Below the pieces are notes generated by a model. The model searched no databases and had not been told where the DNA came from. It saw nothing but the letters and a program-made list of their open reading frames with translations. A stretch of DNA of 64,000 bases. It comes from Erinaceus europaeus (taxonomy: Eukaryota > Chordata > Mammalia > Eulipotyphla > Erinaceidae). Position numbers and translations under genes: made by a program. Each line of letters begins with the position of its first letter. Position 1 is the first letter of the stretch. The stretch spans positions 35,307,375 through 35,371,374 of the forward strand of contig NC_080181.1 of the NCBI RefSeq assembly GCF_950295315.1, in the 5' to 3' direction. Shown in pieces: positions 20,681 through 32,113 of the stretch.

Positions 20681-23600
20681 TGGATTTACTTGACAAGGCG
20701 ATATGACCTGCCGAATTTTGGATCCTCATTTTCCTGAGTATCACTCCTGGAGACAGTGTCATGACACGACACAAGGAGATCTCTGGTATCAGAGAGCGCC
20801 TGGAACAGCAGCTGGGGCTCTAGTGCCAGGGCAGGAGCAACTTCCCATCCACCCTCCACGGAGTCCACCTGCCTGCATTTTGGTCCTTTTCCCTCCAAAA
20901 AAGATTTTTTCCTTTTTTCACTGAGAAACAGGCAGCAGACTGGTTACCCAAGCAGGGGGAAAAAAAATAAAAAGCCTTTTTTTTTTTTTTTTTTTTTTAA
21001 CTGTACTGCATGACCATCTTCTGGGAAGTATAGGTTTTGAACCTGAAAACTCTGTCTGTCTGTCTGTGTCCTAGTCCATAGAAAGAGCCACTAGCCCAGC
21101 CAGATGTCGTGCTCAGAATAGGGTGTTTTTGCCACTCATAGGCCTGCACAGTGCACTTGGGATTGGACAGCCTGAGACCCAAATGTTACATTGTAGATGG
21201 ATTGTTTGCAGTTCTTGCTCCCCAGGACATTGGACAGTCTCAACTCCCCTACAGCCAGAAAAAAAAACTCTTGACAGCCTTAGAGCAAATGGAGTGGCAG
21301 GGAGATGGGAGAGTGTTGCATGTGTGGGCTGCTCATGCCCAGGTGTCTGTGGGGGGCCATGGCAGAGGCTGTAAGGGGGCAAGGGGGCAGAAGGAGACTG
21401 GTTGAGAGGCAGACTGGAGGCAAGGGAGCCCCTGAGGGTTTGCAGTGCAGTGTGTGGGTGTGGTGGCAGGGGGTTAGGGCAGGTCCCCCTGCTGGATGGT
21501 GAGATGGCAGCTGGGCTGGCCCAGGTCCCCCAGGGCTGAAGGGAAGCAGCAGGGTGGCAGGAAAGTAGCGCAGGGAGGCACACAGTAGATGTTAGTTGGG
21601 GAGCTGGGGGACAGGGGGCAAGGGGAAAGAGGGCATCCTTGAGGAAGTGTCTGGTCTAGAGAGTGGGGGGAGCTGGAGGCATGGAAGGTCCCAGGAATCA
21701 GGGACTGACAGGACCAGATACCTGCACCCACCCACTGGATAGAAGCTGCAGCAACCAGAGCAGATGCCCTGGCTTGCCTGGGACCAGAGTGAGTCCCTCT
21801 GAGGATGAGGAAGTTGAGGAGGAGGTGGAGGAAGAGGAGGAGGAGGAGGACGAGGAGGAGGAGGAGGAGGAGGAGGAGGAGTTCGAGGAGGAGGAGGGGA
21901 AGGAGGGCTGCTGTCAGTAGGCAATGGGATTAATAGAGGCCTCCACTATGGAGGCATGTGTCCAGGCAGGCACCCACCCAACCTCATGGGCAGCTCAGGG
22001 CACCCAGGGATCTGGTGTGGGTATCTCTGGGGGCGGGACTGTCAGTCAGTCAGCAGGACTGTGTGTCAGTGCACATGGTGGGACAAGGGCCTGGCGGCCC
22101 TTGGCCCCCAACCCTGGGCTGTCAGATGCCAGCCCCGTGGCCAGACACACCCCACTCTGCCCATAGCCCCTTGGCCCGGCCCACCTGCTCCTGTTTTGGC
22201 CTGGGGCTCTGGCTCTGGTGGCTGGCCACCACCAGTTTTGGCCTGGGGCTCTGGGTCTGGTGGCTGGCCACCACCCCTCAGGTCAAGTTAAGGTTCGGGG
22301 TCATGGCTGCTGGTCAACTGGATGGGCAGGGTCCCCGCTACCTAGCAAGCGCAGGAGCCCTCTGTGATGTCCTAGCCCCCGGCATTGTGTGCTGGCCACA
22401 CTGGCACTGGGCAGCCCACCTGCCCTGCCACTAGGTCAGGCAGCAGCGCCCAGATGCCAGGACCCTGGCACACGGGGACGGAAGGATAGGAAGACAGTGC
22501 TGACCGACGAGGGACCTCAGGGCTGGCAGCCAAGAGAAGAAAGAAGGAGGTGTACCCGGGATCCAGGGAGCCCAGGCCAGAGCTGCCTGCATGCCTGCCT
22601 GCCTTCCTGGATGTCTGTATGCTGCCTATGTCCAGGTAGGTTTCTCAGGTCCCCTCCACTCCTGTCCTCTCCTGTCCTCTCCTCTGCTCTCCATCCTTTC
22701 CCCTTTCCGCTCCTCTGCACCTTGCTTCTCTCCTCTTGTCTGTCCTCTCTTCCGGGTGCCCTGCTCACCAGCTCCAGCACTCGTGAAGGTTCTCCAGTGA
22801 CCGCTGCTTGCAACCCCTTCCACCCCCTCCCTTCCCTGATGTGACCCAGCTCACAGGGTCACCAGCTCAACCCACCCACACCCACACCCGCCAACACATT
22901 CCCTGGTTCAGCCCCACTGCCCTATTCAGCCGAACTGGCCCCTTTGCAACCTACCTGTGCAGCGCTGATTGTCTTCATCATTCAAGGAGAGACCTCCTTT
23001 TGTACATAGCTTGGTTGACTGGTGGATGGATGGATGATGGATGGATGGATGGATGGATGGATAGATGGATGGATGGACACGTCAATGGATTGGTATTGTA
23101 CAGGCAAAGCACCATCTATAGGGGTAGCTGAGACCGCTGGTTTCAGAGCTCTAGTCTGCTGTCAAATGTAAAGCATTAATTTATCAATAACAAAATTGAA
23201 TAAGTACATAAATAAATAAATAAATAATTAAATATAAAAACTGGGTTAAAACATACATGGCGTCTTTGCCTTTCTGAATATGGTTGCTGTGAGGATCTTA
23301 ACAAGGAAAGCATTGTCCTGAGTAGTCCCTTGAAATAGTGGAATATTTCATTTTCCTTTCTTTTTCTTTTTCTTTTTCTTCTTTTACTTTCTATGTTCTT
23401 GATTATTTATTGGAATAAATGGTCAGGAGTTGAGAGGGAATGGAGGCACAGAGAGTTTGAGACACAGAGAGACACCTGCAGCACTTCTGCACCACTTGTA
23501 AAGATTTCCCCCGGCAGTTGGGGACCAGGGTCTTGAAGCCCAGTCCTCCTGCACTGTCACCTGAGTGCTTACCTGGGTGTGGCACCACCTGGTACCCTTG

Positions 23601-24092
23601 ATGGGACACTTTTTTTTAGCAATGGAAAGAAATTCTCGTGGCAAGGTAATAAATAAATGAAGAAATAAATAAAAGTGCATTGACATTAACTCAGTGGAAA
23701 CACACAGGGACATATACATGTCTGCTACCTCTATTACTAATTCATTTATTTATTGATTGCCTCAAGGGCTTATTGCCACAGCTCAGTGCCTGCGCCACCA
23801 ATAATCCACAGCTCCTGCACTCCATATGTTCCCCTTTCGCTGCCCTTGTTGCTTGGTCACTGTGGTGGTGGTTATTGTTGTTGTTGTTGTTGTTGTACTG
23901 ACCTTGCATCTGACAGAGAGAAAAGGAGAGAGGAGGGGAAATACAGAGTGGCGGGAGAAAGATAGAGCCCCTAAACACCTGCTTCACCCCCTTAAAGCGA
24001 CTTCTCTGCAGGTGGGGGTCTGGGGGCCAGACCCCAGTTCCTCCCATCTGTCCCCTCTTTTCGCGAGCGCCACAAGCCCTTAACCCTCTGAC
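20664..24092 (+). repeat. Macrosatellite unit 7 (transitional mosaic)
   Basis: Complete unit of 3429 bp that mixes alleles of both domains. The core is mostly left-domain in type. The CCGCTGCTTGC allele near 22801, the loss of the TATATA step before the AAAT run near 23207 and CCTAAACACCTGC near 23980 are right-domain in type. Private changes include GAGTTCGAGG inside the purine tract, GATAGATGG in the GGAT run, and TTGTACTGACC in SINE B. Poly-T is 22. Confidence 0.96.
23355..23597 (-). mobile_element. SINE A (unit 7)
   Basis: Left-domain form, although the adjoining AAAT tract is already right-domain in type. Confidence 0.75.
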
Positions 24093-24109
24093 ACACCGCC
24101 AAACATCCC
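23741..24109 (-). mobile_element. SINE B (unit 7/8)
   Basis: A mosaic copy: CAGAGAGAAAAGG is left-domain but CCTAAACACCTGC is right-domain. Private changes are TTGTACTGACC, AGTGGCGGGAG, TTCTCTGCAGG and CAGTTCCTCCCATCTG. Confidence 0.72.
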
Positions 24110-27100
24110 TGGATTTACTTGACAAGGCGATATGACCTGCCGAATTTTGGATCCTCATTTTCCTGAGTATCACTCCTGGAGACAGTGTCATGACACGACA
24201 CAAGGAGATCTCTGTTATCAGAGATTCCTGGAACAGCAGCTGGGGCTCTACTGCCAGGGCAGGAGCAACTTCCCATCCACCCTCCACGGAGTCCACCTGC
24301 CTGAATTTTGGTCCTTTTCCCTCCAAAAAAGATTTTTCCCTTTTTTCACTGAGAAACAGGCAGCAGACTGGTTACCCAAGCAGGGGGAAAAAAAATAAAA
24401 AGCCTTTTTTTTTTTAACCGTCCTGCATGACCATCTTCTGGGAAGTATAGGTTTTGAACCTGAAAACTCTGTCTGTCTGTCTGTGTCCTAGTCCACAGAA
24501 AGAGCCACTAGCCCAGCCAGATGTCGTGCTCAGAATAGGGTGTTTTTGCCACTCATAGGCCTGCACAGTGCACTAGGGATTGGACAGCCTGAGACCCAAA
24601 TGTTACATTGTAGATGGATTGTTTGCAGTTCTTGCTCCCCAGGACATTGGACAGTCTCAACTCCCCTACAGCCAGAAAAAAAGACTCTTGACAGCCTTAG
24701 AGCAAATGGAGTGGCAGGGAGATGGGAGAGTGTTGCATGTGTGGGCTGCTCATGCCCAGGTGTCTGTGGGGGGCCATGGCAGAGGCTGTAAGGGGGCAAG
24801 GGGGCAGAAGGAGACTGGTTGAGAGGCAGACTGGAGGCAAGAGAGCCCCTGAGGGTTTGCAGTGCTGTGTGTGGGTGTGGTGGCAGGAGGTTAGGGCAGA
24901 TCCCTCTGCTGGATGGTGAGATGGCAGCTGGGCTGGCCCAGGTCCCCCAGGGCTGAAGGGAAGCAGCAGGGTGGCAGGAAAGTAGTGCATGGAGGCACAC
25001 AGTAGACGTTAGTTGGGGAGCTGGGGGACAGAGGGCAAGGGGAAAGAGGGCATCCTTGAGGAAGTGTCTGGTCTAGAGAGTGGGGGGAGCTGGAGGCATC
25101 GAAGGTCCCAGGAATCAGGGACTGACAGGACCAGATACCTGCACCCACCCACTGGATAGAAGATGCAGCAGCCAGAGCAGATGCCCTGGCTTGCCTGGGA
25201 CCAGAGTGAGTCCCTCTGAGGATGAGGAAGTTGAGGAGGAGGTGGAGGAAGAGGAGGAGGAGGAGGAGGACGAGGAGGAGGAGGAGGAGGAGGACGAGGA
25301 GGAGGAGGGGAAGGAGGGCTGCTGTCAGTAGGCAATGGGATTAATAGAGGCCTCCACTATGGAGGCATGTGTCCTGGCAGGCACCCACCCAACCTCATGG
25401 GCAGCTCAGGGCACCCAGGGACCTGGTGTGGGTATCTCTGGGGGCGGGACTGTCAGTCAGTCAGCAGGACTGTGTGTCAGTGCACATGGTGGGACAGGGG
25501 CCTGGCGGCCCTTGGCCCCCAACCCTGGGCTGTCAGATGCCAGCCCCGTGGCCAGACACACCCCACTCTGCCCATAGCCCCTTGGCCCGGCCCACCTGCT
25601 CCTGTTTTGGCCTGGGGCTCTGGCTCTGGTGGCTGGCCACCACCAGTTTTGGCCTGGGGCTCTGGGTCTGGTGGCTGGCCACCGCCCCTCAGGTCAAGTT
25701 AAGGTTCGGGGTCATGGCAGCTGGTCAACTGTATGGGCAGGGTCCCCGCTACCTAGCAACCGCAGGAGCCCTCTGTGATGTCCTAGCCCCCGGCATTGTG
25801 TGCTAGCCACACTGGCACTGGGCAGCCCACCTGCCCTGCCACTAGGTCAGGCAGCAGCGCCCAGATGCCAGGACCCTGGCACACGGGGACGGAAGGATAG
25901 GAAGACAGTGCTGACCGACGAGGGACCTCAGGGCTGGCAGCCAAGTGAAGAAAGAAGGAGGTGTACCCGGGATCCAGGGACCCCAGGCCAGAGCTGCCTG
26001 CATGCCTGCCTGCCTTCCTGGATGTCTGTATGCTGCCTATGTCCAGGTAGGTTTCTCAGGTCCCCTCCACTCCTGTCCTCTCCTGTCCTCTCCTCTGCTC
26101 TCCATCCTTTCCCCTTTCCGCTCCTCTGCACCTTGCTTCTCTCCTCTTGTCTGTCCTCTCTTCCGGGTGCCCTGCTCACCAGCTCCAGCACTCGTGAAGG
26201 TTCTCCAGTGACCGCTGCTTGCAACCCCTTCCACCCCCTCCCTTCCCTGATGTGACCCAGCTCACAGGGTCACCGGCTCACCCCACCCACACCCACACCC
26301 GCCAACACATTCCCTGGTTCAGCCCCACTGCCCTATTCAGCCTAACTTGCCCCTTTGCAACCTACCTGTGCAGCGTTGATTGTCTTCATCATTCAAGGAG
26401 AGACCTCCTTTTGTACTTAGCTTGGTTGACTGGTGGATGGATGGATGATGGATGGATGGATGGATGGATGGATGGATGGATGGACACGTCAATGGATTGG
26501 TATTGTACAGGCAAAGCACCATCTATAGGGGTAGCTGAGACCGCTGGTTACAGAGCTCTAGTCTGCTGTCAAATGTAAAGCATTAATTTATCAATAACAA
26601 AATTGAATAAGTACATAAATAAATAAATAAATATAAAAACTGGGTTAAAACATACATGGCGTCTTTGCCTTTCTGAATATGGTTGCTGTGAGGATCTTAA
26701 CAAGGAAAGCAGTGTCCTGAGTAGCCCCCTGAAATAGTGGAATATTTCATTTTCCTTTCTTTTTCTTTTTCTTTTTCTTATTTTACTTTCTATGTTCTTG
26801 ATTATTTATTGGAATAAATGGTCAGGAGTTGAGAGGGAATGGAGGCACAGAGAGTTTGAGACACAGAGAGACACCTGCAGCACTTCTGCACCACTTGTAA
26901 GATTTCCCCCGGCAGTTGGGGACCAGGGTCTTGAAGCCCAGTCCTCCTGCACTGTCACCTGAGTGCTTACCTGGGTGTGGCACCACCTGGTACCCTTAAT
27001 GGGACACTTTTTTTTTAGCAATGGAAAGAAATTCTCGTGGCAAGGTAATAAATAAATGAAGAAATAAATAAAAGTGCATTGACATTAACTCAGTGGAAAC

Positions 27101-27504
27101 ACACAGGGACATATACATGTCTGCTACCTGTATTACTAATTCATTTATTTATTGATTGCCTCAAGGGCTTATTGCCACAGCTCAGTGCCTGCGCCACCAA
27201 TAATCCACAGCTCCTGCACTCCATATGTTCCCCTTTCGCTGCCCTTGTTGCTTGGTCACTGTGGTGGTGGTTATTGTTGTTGTTGTTGTTGTTGTTGTTG
27301 CTGTTGTTACTGACCTTGCATCTGACAGAGAAAAAAGGAGAGAGGAGGGGAAATACAGAGTGCGGGGAGAAAGATAGAGCCCCTAAACACCTGCTTCACC
27401 CCCTTAAAGCGACTTCCCTGCAGGTGGGGGTCTGGGGGCCAGACCCCAGATCCTCCCACCTGTCCCCTCTTTTCGAGAGCGCCACAAGCCCTTAACCATC
27501 TGAC
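24093..27504 (+). repeat. Macrosatellite unit 8 (transitional mosaic)
   Basis: Complete unit of 3412 bp. Up to about 26.55 kb it carries left-domain alleles with many private changes (GAGATTCCTGG near 24221, CTCTACTGCC near 24246, CTGAATTTTGG near 24301, poly-T of only 11). From the AAAT run near 26613 onward it matches right-domain class d (GTAGCCCCCTGAAATAG, TACCCTTAATGGG, CGAGAGCGCC, CTGACTCACC). The domain switch therefore lies inside this unit. Confidence 0.96.
26754..26995 (-). mobile_element. SINE A (unit 8)
   Basis: Right-domain class-d form at its head (TACCCTTAATGGG follows). A private one-base deletion gives CTTGTAAGATTT, and the tail reads CTTATTTTAC. Confidence 0.75.
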
Positions 27505-27521
27505 TCACCGCCAAACATCCC
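27140..27521 (-). mobile_element. SINE B (unit 8/9)
   Basis: Class-d form: GCTGTTGTT interruption, GAGTGCGGGG, CGAGAGCGCC and CTGACTCACC. Confidence 0.75.
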
Positions 27522-28675
27522 TGGATTTACTTGATAAGGCGATATGACCTGCCGAGTTTTGGATCCTCATTTTCCTGAGTATCACTCCTGGAGACAGTGT
27601 CATGACACGACACAAGGAGATCTCTGGTATCAGAGAGCGCCTGGAACAGCAGCTGGGGCTCTAGTGCCAGGGCAGGAGCAACTTCCCATCCACCCTCCAC
27701 GGAGTCCACCTGCCTGCATTTTGGTCCTTTTACCTCCAAAAAAGATTTTTCCCTTTTTTCACTGAGAAACAGGCAGCAGACTGGTTACCCAAGCAGGGGG
27801 AAAAAAATAAAAAAGCCTTTTTTTTTTTTTTTTTTTTTTTTAACCGTCCTGCATGACCATCTTCTGGGAAGTATAGGTTTTGAACCTGAAAACTCTGTCT
27901 GTCTGTCTGTCTGTGTCCTAGTCCACAGAAAGAGCCACTAGCCCAGCCAGATGTCGTGCTCAGAATAGGGTGTTTTTGCCACTCATAGGCCTGCACAGTG
28001 CACTAGGGATTGGACAGCCTGAGACCCAAATGTTACATTGTAGATGGATTGTTTGCAGTTCTTGCTCCCCAGGACATTGGACAGTCTCAACTCCCCTACA
28101 GCCAGAAAAAAAGACTCTTGACAGCCTTAGAGCAAATGGAGTGGCAGGGAGATGGGAGAGTGTTGCATGTGTGGGCTGCTCATGCCCAGGTGTCTGTGGG
28201 GGGGCATGGCAGAGGCTGTAAGGGGGAAAGGGGGCAGAAGGAGACTGGTTGAGAGGCAGACTGCAGGCAGGGGAGCCCCTGAGGGTTTGCAGTGCTGTGT
28301 GTGGGTGTGGTGGCAGGGGGTTAGGGCAGGTACCCCTGCTGGATGGTGAGATGGCAGCTGGGCTGGCCCAGGTCCCCCAGGGCTGAAGGGAAGCAGCAGG
28401 GTGGCAGGAAAGTAGCGGAGGGAGGCACACAGTAGATGTTAGTTGGGGAGCTGTGGAACAGGGGGCAAGGGGAAAGAGGGCATCCTTGAGGAAGTGTCTG
28501 GTCTAGAGAGTGGGGGGAGCTGGAGGCATGGAAGGTCCCAGGAATCAGGGACTGACAGGACCAGATACCTGCACCCACCCACTGGATAGAAGCTGCAGCA
28601 GCCAGAGCAGATGCCCTGGCTTGCCTGGGCCCAGAGTGAGTCCCTCTGAGGATGAGGAAGTTGAGGAGGAGGTGA

Positions 28676-28706
<31 letters not shown>

Positions 28707-30910
28707 GGAGTAGGAGGAGGAGGAGGGGAAGGAGGGCAGCTGTCAGTAGGCAATGGTATTAATAGAGGCCTCCACTATGGAGGCATGTGTCCAGGCAGTC
28801 ACCCACCCAACCTCAGGGGCAGCTCAGGGCACCCAGGGACCTGGTGTGGGTATCTCTGGGGGGGGGGGACTGTCAGTCAGTCAGCAGGACTGTGTGTCAG
28901 TGCACATGGTGGGACAGGGGCCTGGCGGCCCTTGGCCCCCAGCCCTGGGCTGTCAGATGCCTGCCCCGTGCCACACACACCCCACTCTGCCTATAGCCCC
29001 TTGGCCCGGCCCACCTGCTCCTGTTTTGGCCTTGGGCTCTGGCTCTGGTGGCTGGCCATCACCAGTTTTGGCCTGGGGCTCTGGGTCTGGTGGCTGGCCA
29101 CCACCCCTCAGGTCAAGTTAAGGTTCGGGGTCATGGCTTCTGGTCCACTGGATGGGCAGGGTCCCCGCTACCTAGCAAGCGCAGGAGCCCTCTGTGATGT
29201 CCTAGCCCCCGGCATTGTGTGCTGGCCACACTGGCACTGGGCAGCCCACCTGCCCTGCCACTAGGTCAGGCAGCAGCGCCCAGACGCCAGGGCCCTGGCA
29301 CACAGGGACGGAAGGATAGGAAGACAGTGCTGACCGACGAGGGACCTCAGGGCTGGCAGCCAAGAGAAGAAAGAAGGAGGTGTACCCGGGATCCAGGGAG
29401 CCCAGGCCAGAGCTGCCTGCATGCCTGCCTGCCTTTCTGGATGTCTGTATGCTGCCTATGTCCAGGTAGGTTTCTCAGGTCTCCTCCACTCCTGTCCTCT
29501 CCTGTCCTCTCCTCTGCTCTCCATCCTTTCCCCTCTCCGCTCCTCTGCACCTTGCTTCTCTCCTCTTGTCTGTCCTCTCTTCCGGGTGCCCTGCTCACCA
29601 GCTCCAGCACTCGTGAAGGTTCTCCAGTGACCGCTGCTTGCAACCCCTTCCACCCCCTCATTCCCTGATGTGACTCAGCTCACAGGGTCACCGGCTCACC
29701 CCACCCACACCCACACCCGCCAACACATTCCCTGGTTCAGCCCCACTGCCCTATGCAGCCGAACTGGCTCCTTTGCAACCTACCTGTGCAGCGTTGATTG
29801 TCTTCATCATTCAAGGAGAGACCTCCTTTTGTACTTAGCTTGGTTGACTGGTGGATGGATGGATGGATGGATGGATGGATGGATGGATGGACACGTCAAT
29901 GGATTGGTATTGTACAGGCAAAGCACCATCTATAGGGGAGCTGAGACCGCTGGTTTCAGAGCTCTAGTCTGCTGTCAAATGTAAAGCATTAATTTATCAA
30001 TAACAAAATTGAAAAAGTACATAAATAAATAAATAAATATAAAAACTGGGTTAAAACATACATGGCGTCTTTGCCTTTCTGAATATGGTTGCTGTGAGGA
30101 TCTTAACAAGGAAAGCAGTGTCCTGAGTAGCCCCTAGAAATAGTGGAATATTTCATTTTCCTTTCTTTTTCTTTTTCTTATTCTTCTTTTACTTTCTATG
30201 TTCTTGTTTATTTATTGGAATAAATGGTCAGGAGTTGAGAGGGAATGGAGGCACAGAGAGTTTGAGACACAGAGAGACACCTGCAGCACTTCTGCACCAC
30301 TTGTAAAGATTTCCCCCGGCAGTTGGGGACCAGGGTCTTGAAGCCCAGTCCTCCTGCACTGTCACCTGAGTGCTTACCTGGGTGTGGCACCACCTGGTAC
30401 CCTTGATGGGACACTTTTTTTTAGCAATGGAAAGAAATTCTCGTGGCAAGGTAATAAATAAATGAAGAAATAAATAAAAGTGCATTGACATTAACTCAGT
30501 GGAAACACACAGGGACATATACATGTCTGCTACCTGTATTACTAATTCATTTATTTATTGATTGCCTCAAGGGCTTATTGCCACAGCTCAGTGCCTGCGC
30601 CACCAATAATCCACAGCTCCTGCACTCCATATGTTCCCCTTTCGCTGCCCTTGTTGCTTGGTCACTGTGGTGGTGGTTATTGTTGTTGTTGTTGTTGTTG
30701 TTGTTGCTGTTGTTACTGACCTTGCATCTGACAGAGAAAAAAGGAGAGAGGAGGGGAAATACAGAGTGCGGGGAGAAAGATAGAGCCCCTAAACACCTGC
30801 TTCACCCCCTTAAAGCGACTTCCCTGCAGGTGGGGGTCTGGGGGCCAGACCCCAGATCCTCCCACCTGTCCCCTCTTTTCGAGAGCGCCACAAGCCCTTA
30901 ACCATCTGAC
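27505..30910 (+). repeat. Macrosatellite unit 9 (class a, with class-d tail)
   Basis: Complete unit of 3406 bp. Class-a markers are GGTACCCCTGCTGG, AGCTGTGGAACAGG, GGAGTAGGAGG in the purine tract, GGCCATCACC, CCCTATGCAGCC and TTCTTGTTTATTTATTGG. From about 30715 the tail switches to class-d alleles (GAGTGCGGGG, CGAGAGCGCC, CTGACTCACC). Body and tail therefore come from different classes, joined by a crossover between about 30424 and 30715. It is almost identical to unit 10 up to that point. Poly-T is 24. Confidence 0.97.
30160..30402 (-). mobile_element. SINE A (unit 9)
   Basis: Class-a form with TTCTTGTTTATTTATTGG in the tail and a private CTTATTCTTC shared with unit 10. Confidence 0.75.
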
Positions 30911-30927
30911 TCACCGCCAAACATCCC
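30546..30927 (-). mobile_element. SINE B (unit 9/10), chimeric between classes
   Basis: Preceded by class-a sequence but carrying class-d alleles from about 30715 (GACCTTGC, GAGTGCGGGG, CGAGAGCGCC). It contains or directly follows the crossover point that duplicated the class-a unit. Confidence 0.75.
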
Positions 30928-32082
30928 TGGATTTACTTGATAAGGCGATATGACCTGCCGAGTTTTGGATCCTCATTTTCCTGAGTATCACTCCTGGAGA
31001 CAGTGTCATGACACGACACAAGGAGATCTCTGGTATCAGAGAGCGCCTGGAACAGCAGCTGGGGCTCTAGTGCCAGGGCAGGAGCAACTTCCCATCCACC
31101 CTCCACGGAGTCCACCTGCCTGCATTTTGGTCCTTTTACCTCCAAAAAAGATTTTTCCCTTTTTTCACTGAGAAACAGGCAGCAGACTGGTTACCCAAGC
31201 AGGGGGAAAAAAATAAAAAAGCCTTTTTTTTTTTTTTTTTTTTTTTTTAACCGTCCTGCATGACCATCTTCTGGGAAGTATAGGTTTTGAACCTGAAAAC
31301 TCTGTCTGTCTGTCTGTCTGTGTCCTAGTCCACAGAAAGAGCCACTAGCCCAGCCAGATGTCGTGCTCAGAATAGGGTGTTTTTGCCACTCATAGGCCTG
31401 CACAGTGCACTAGGGATTGGACAGCCTGAGACCCAAATGTTACATTGTAGATGGATTGTTTGCAGTTCTTGCTCCCCAGGACATTGGACAGTCTCAACTC
31501 CCCTACAGCCAGAAAAAAAGACTCTTGACAGCCTTAGAGCAAATGGAGTGGCAGGGAGATGGGAGAGTGTTGCATGTGTGGGCTGCTCATGCCCAGGTGT
31601 CTGTGGGGGGGCATGGCAGAGGCTGTAAGGGGGAAAGGGGGCAGAAGGAGACTGGTTGAGAGGCAGACTGCAGGCAGGGGAGCCCCTGAGGGTTTGCAGT
31701 GCTGTGTGTGGGTGTGGTGGCAGGGGGTTAGGGCAGGTACCCCTGCTGGATGGTGAGATGGCAGCTGGGCTGGCCCAGGTCCCCCAGGGCTGAAGGGAAG
31801 CAGCAGGGTGGCAGGAAAGTAGCGGAGGGAGGCACACAGTAGATGTTAGTTGGGGAGCTGTGGAACAGGGGGCAAGGGGAAAGAGGACATCCTTGAGGAA
31901 GTGTCTGGTCTAGAGAGTGGGGGGAGCTGGAGGCATGGAAGGTCCCAGGAATCAGGGACTGACAGGACCAGATACCTGCACCCACCCACTGGATAGAAGC
32001 TGCAGCAGCCAGAGCAGATGCCCTGGCTTGCCTGGGCCCAGAGTGAGTCCCTCTGAGGATGAGGAAGTTGAGGAGGAGGTGA

Positions 32083-32113
<31 letters not shown>

